Positions 61,850 through 64,000 of a stretch of DNA of 64,000 nt are shown piece after piece. The translations under genes and the position numbers were made by a program. Source of the DNA: Pseudomonadota bacterium (lineage in GTDB: Bacteria > Pseudomonadota > Gammaproteobacteria > Steroidobacterales > Steroidobacteraceae); the NCBI GenBank assembly GCA_021808195.1, contig JAKBCE010000001.1, positions 124,001-188,000 on the forward strand, given 5' to 3'. Numbering within the stretch: position 1 is the first letter of the stretch; each line of letters opens with the position of its first letter. Below the pieces are notes generated by a model, which was not told the origin of the DNA, did not search any database, and was given only the letters and a program-made list of their open reading frames with translations.

Positions 61850-62713
61850 TCAGCCGCCTCGCTCGAGCACCGGACCGAAGCAATAGCCACCCGGCAAAGC
61901 GCTTGGCGGGCACCGCGGCGCCTGTTCCCCGCGCGCCGCCTGAGCAAACGCCTCGATCACCTCCGCGAACGGTGCTGCGGCATTGGAATGCGGCGAGAGG
62001 CGCAGCATCCCGACGCCGGCAGCTTCAAGCTCGCTCACGCAGCCGATGAGATTGCGCACCTGCGCCGATTGGGTCTGCACGCCGTTCAGCGCGAACAGCG
62101 GCTTGCGCTCGCGAGTATAGACCGTGAGTCCGTCCCGATCTTCCGCGCACACGAATCCACAGTCGTCCTTGTTGGTACGACGCACGCGGGCGCTGAAGCA
62201 ACGCGCGGAAAATGCGAGCGGCATGCGCCCGTAGGCGAACACCTCACACTCCATGCCCTGCGGCCGTTCGCCCAGCAACTCGGCGATCGCGGCCGTGTCG
62301 AGCTCGAGCGGCACCACCCAACGACGGGCACCGAGCGCACCGAGCAGCCGCAACGTCTGCCCGTTGTAGACATTCAGATGAGGACCGGCAACGAACGGTT
62401 TGCCCCCGGCAAGCTGCACGGCAGCCATGTCGTTCGCCTCGATGGTCACGTTGCCGGCCACGACCCGCGCCAGCGCCGCCAGCTCCGATTCGGCCTCCAT
62501 CAGCGCCAGCGTAGTGAAGATCACCTCCTTGCCGGCGGCGGCCAGATCCTCGGCAATCGCCGCCCAGTCGGACTGCTTCAGCGCCCTGCGCTTGGCACAG
62601 ACCACCTCGCCGAGATAGACGCACTCGACCGGCGCACGCTCGAGCGCGCGGTAGAATTCAAATACCTCCGCACGCTCCCAATAATACAACAGCGGACCGA
62701 CCGACAGTTTCAT
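61850..62713 (-). CDS. ubiV: UbiV, U32-family Fe-S subunit of O2-independent ubiquinone hydroxylase
   Basis: U32-peptidase-fold protein of 287 residues. Four cysteines in the UbiV arrangement are visible: C39 in LGEVVCAKRR, then C-x12-C-x3-C in AFSARCFSARVRRTNKDDCGFVCAED, which in E. coli bind a 4Fe-4S cluster. With UbiU it forms a complex that hydroxylates the ubiquinone ring without oxygen. It does not carry a protease active site. It follows ubiU by 13 nt on the same strand. Confidence 0.93.
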   Translation of the reverse strand: MKLSVGPLLYYWERAEVFEFYRALERAPVECVYLGEVVCAKRRALKQSDWAAIAEDLAAAGKEVIFTTLALMEAESELAALARVVAGNVTIEANDMAAVQLAGGKPFVAGPHLNVYNGQTLRLLGALGARRWVVPLELDTAAIAELLGERPQGMECEVFAYGRMPLAFSARCFSARVRRTNKDDCGFVCAEDRDGLTVYTRERKPLFALNGVQTQSAQVRNLIGCVSELEAAGVGMLRLSPHSNAAAPFAEVIEAFAQAARGEQAPRCPPSALPGGYCFGPVLERGG

Positions 62714-62726
62714 CGCACATCGCCTC

Positions 62727-63740
62727 TCATTGCCATGGCCTGCTGTAGGCGCCGAGTGTCTGGGTCCGCCCCTCGGTGAGCCGCTCGAGCGCCGCGGCGT
62801 GCGTGAGGAGGGGTCGATAGCCCGCCGGATCGCGTTGGCATGCATCGAGCGCCGCCCGCAGCGCACGAGTCACCTGCGCCACGTATGCCGGACTGCGTTG
62901 GCGGCCTTCGACTTTGATAGCACGCACGCCGGCCGTGAGCAGCTGCGGCAGAATATCGAGCACATTAAGGCTGGTCGGCTCCTCCAGGGCATGCATGATC
63001 GAGCCGTTTGCCTCGAAGCGACCCTTGCACAGAGTCGGGTAGCCGGCAGCCTCGCCGGGGGCGAACTCGTCGATGAGCACGCCACTGAGGCGCACCTGGC
63101 GGCCGCTCGGCAGTTCCTGCCAGCGCACTGCGTGCGCTGGGGAGCACACTCCGTGGGTATTCGGTGACTCACCGGTCACATGCGCCGAGAGCGCGCAACG
63201 TCCCTCGACCATGATGCACAGGCTGCCGAAGCCGAACACCTCGATCTCGACCCCGCTGCGCTCGATGACCCGCCGCACCTGGGCCACCGACAGTACGCGC
63301 GGCAACACGGCGCGGCGGATGCCGAAGTGCTGCCGATAGAATTCCAGCGCACACCAATTGCTCGCCGAGGCCTGAACCGACAGGTGGCGGTTGACCTGGG
63401 GATACGTCTGCGCAGCGTAGCCGAGCAGCCCCGCATCGGCGAGTATCAGCGCATCGGCGCCGGCCTCGACCGCCGCATCCACCGCGGCGGTGGCCGCCGC
63501 CCAGCGCTTCGGTCGCGGATAGACATTCAGTGCGACGAACACCCGCACTCCCCGCCCGTGGGCATACTCGATGCCGCTGCGCGCATCGGCAGCCGTGAAG
63601 TTCAGCCCCGGGAAGTTGCGCGCATTCAGCCCGTCGCGAAAGCCCAGATACACCGCATCGGCGCCGTTGTCGACCGCAGCGTGCAGGGCCGGCAGACTGC
63701 CCGCAGGGCAGACCAACTCGATGGGGCCGCGCTCATCCAT
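62727..63740 (-). CDS. ubiU: UbiU, U32-family Fe-S subunit of O2-independent ubiquinone hydroxylase
   Basis: U32-fold protein of 337 residues. N-terminal [20 protein letters not shown] is typical. The four cluster cysteines fall in [17 protein letters not shown] and YPTLCKGR, matching the spacing of E. coli UbiU. It works with UbiV and UbiT to add ring hydroxyls with prephenate as oxygen source, as shown for E. coli. ATG 63740 was chosen from similarity; the start overlaps the ubiD-like stop by 8 nt, so ubiD-ubiU-ubiV are coupled. Confidence 0.93.
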   Translation of the reverse strand: MDERGPIELVCPAGSLPALHAAVDNGADAVYLGFRDGLNARNFPGLNFTAADARSGIEYAHGRGVRVFVALNVYPRPKRWAAATAAVDAAVEAGADALILADAGLLGYAAQTYPQVNRHLSVQASASNWCALEFYRQHFGIRRAVLPRVLSVAQVRRVIERSGVEIEVFGFGSLCIMVEGRCALSAHVTGESPNTHGVCSPAHAVRWQELPSGRQVRLSGVLIDEFAPGEAAGYPTLCKGRFEANGSIMHALEEPTSLNVLDILPQLLTAGVRAIKVEGRQRSPAYVAQVTRALRAALDACQRDPAGYRPLLTHAAALERLTEGRTQTLGAYSRPWQ

Positions 63741-64000
63741 GATCCATGCACTCCCGCCACAACGCATCGACGCGCCGTTCGACAGCCGCATCGAGCCGGA
63801 TCGGGCGGCCCCAGTCGCGGCTGGTCTCCCCGGGCCACTTGTTGGTCGCATCGAGGCCGAGTTTCGAGCCGAGACCGCTCGCCGGACTCGCGAAGTCGAG
63901 GTAGTCGATCGGGGTGTTCTCGACCAGCATCGAATCGCGCGCCGGATCGACGCGCGTCGCGACCGCCCAGATCACCTCCTGCCAGTTGCGCACGTCGATG
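63733..64000 (-). CDS. ubiD: UbiD-type 3-polyprenyl-4-hydroxybenzoate decarboxylase, 5'-truncated at window edge
   Basis: Visible C-terminal 88 residues of a UbiD family enzyme. The diagnostic stretch is [20 protein letters not shown] followed by [13 protein letters not shown], typical of UbiD in ubiquinone synthesis. The gene continues past the right edge. It uses prenylated FMN to remove the carboxyl of the 4-hydroxybenzoate-derived intermediate, in both aerobic and anaerobic pathways. Its overlap with ubiU fits an anaerobic ubiquinone operon. A paralogue for aryl decarboxylation cannot be excluded. Confidence 0.92.
   Translation of the reverse strand, partial: IDVRNWQEVIWAVATRVDPARDSMLVENTPIDYLDFASPASGLGSKLGLDATNKWPGETSRDWGRPIRLDAAVERRVDALWRECMDHG

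Overview
The window is GC-rich proteobacterial chromosome with dense coding, many 4-nt start/stop overlaps and frequent GTG starts. A fused RlmKL methyltransferase, UbiT/UbiU/UbiV, an FNR protein with four cluster cysteines and the Puu putrescine genes point to Gammaproteobacteria. The TonB receptor and lignin-type aromatic genes suggest a free-living aromatic degrader, perhaps of the Steroidobacterales/Nevskiales kind; that placement is inference. I see no tRNA, rRNA, insertion sequence, CRISPR array or prophage.

Region 1 (1-25.3 kb) is an aromatic-ketone/lignin-monomer island. It holds a truncated aldehyde dehydrogenase, a zinc-independent alcohol dehydrogenase, LysR and AraC regulators, LigM (vanillate O-demethylase), an alpha/beta hydrolase, an acetoacetyl-CoA-synthetase-type ligase, an amidohydrolase and a TonB receptor. 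Next comes a tight six-gene operon (12914-19941): a split PEP-synthase-like dikinase, BCCP, biotin carboxylase, a pyruvate-carboxylase-type carboxyltransferase and a HAD phosphatase. This matches the logic of the recently described Hpe/Acv acetovanillone pathway: phosphorylate the phenol, carboxylate the methyl ketone, dephosphorylate, then cleave to vanillate. LigM would turn vanillate into protocatechuate, and LigAB (24.1-25.3 kb) would open the ring. The promoter regions carry 22-bp-spaced direct repeats and palindromes that could be the switches.

Region 2 (25.6-34.4 kb) is mostly metabolic: a 3-hydroxyisobutyrate-dehydrogenase-like reductase, pirin, a threonine-dehydratase-like enzyme, agmatine deiminase with an amino-acid permease, isocitrate dehydrogenase, a Nudix hydrolase and a DUF2905 protein, followed by decayed gene fragments. 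Region 3 (34.6-42.9 kb) holds an aminotransferase, a polyphosphate glucokinase and PuuA/PuuD/PuuB for putrescine catabolism. It also has asd behind a leader region that looks like a lysine-codon transcription attenuator, and an HD-GYP protein.

Region 4 (42.9-50.3 kb) is a six-gene membrane complex related to hydrogenase-4/complex I whose large subunit has lost all nickel-binding cysteines (an Ehr-type complex), with a divergent ribbon-helix-helix gene. Region 5 (50.3-58.4 kb) has RlmKL, a ClC channel with CBS domains, iron superoxide dismutase, a small exported protein, a carboxylesterase and a cysteine-synthase-fold enzyme. Region 6 (58.5-64 kb) is an oxygen-response block: a B12-binding radical SAM protein behind an FNR-like box, fnr, an FNR box, ubiT, and ubiD-ubiU-ubiV for oxygen-independent ubiquinone synthesis.
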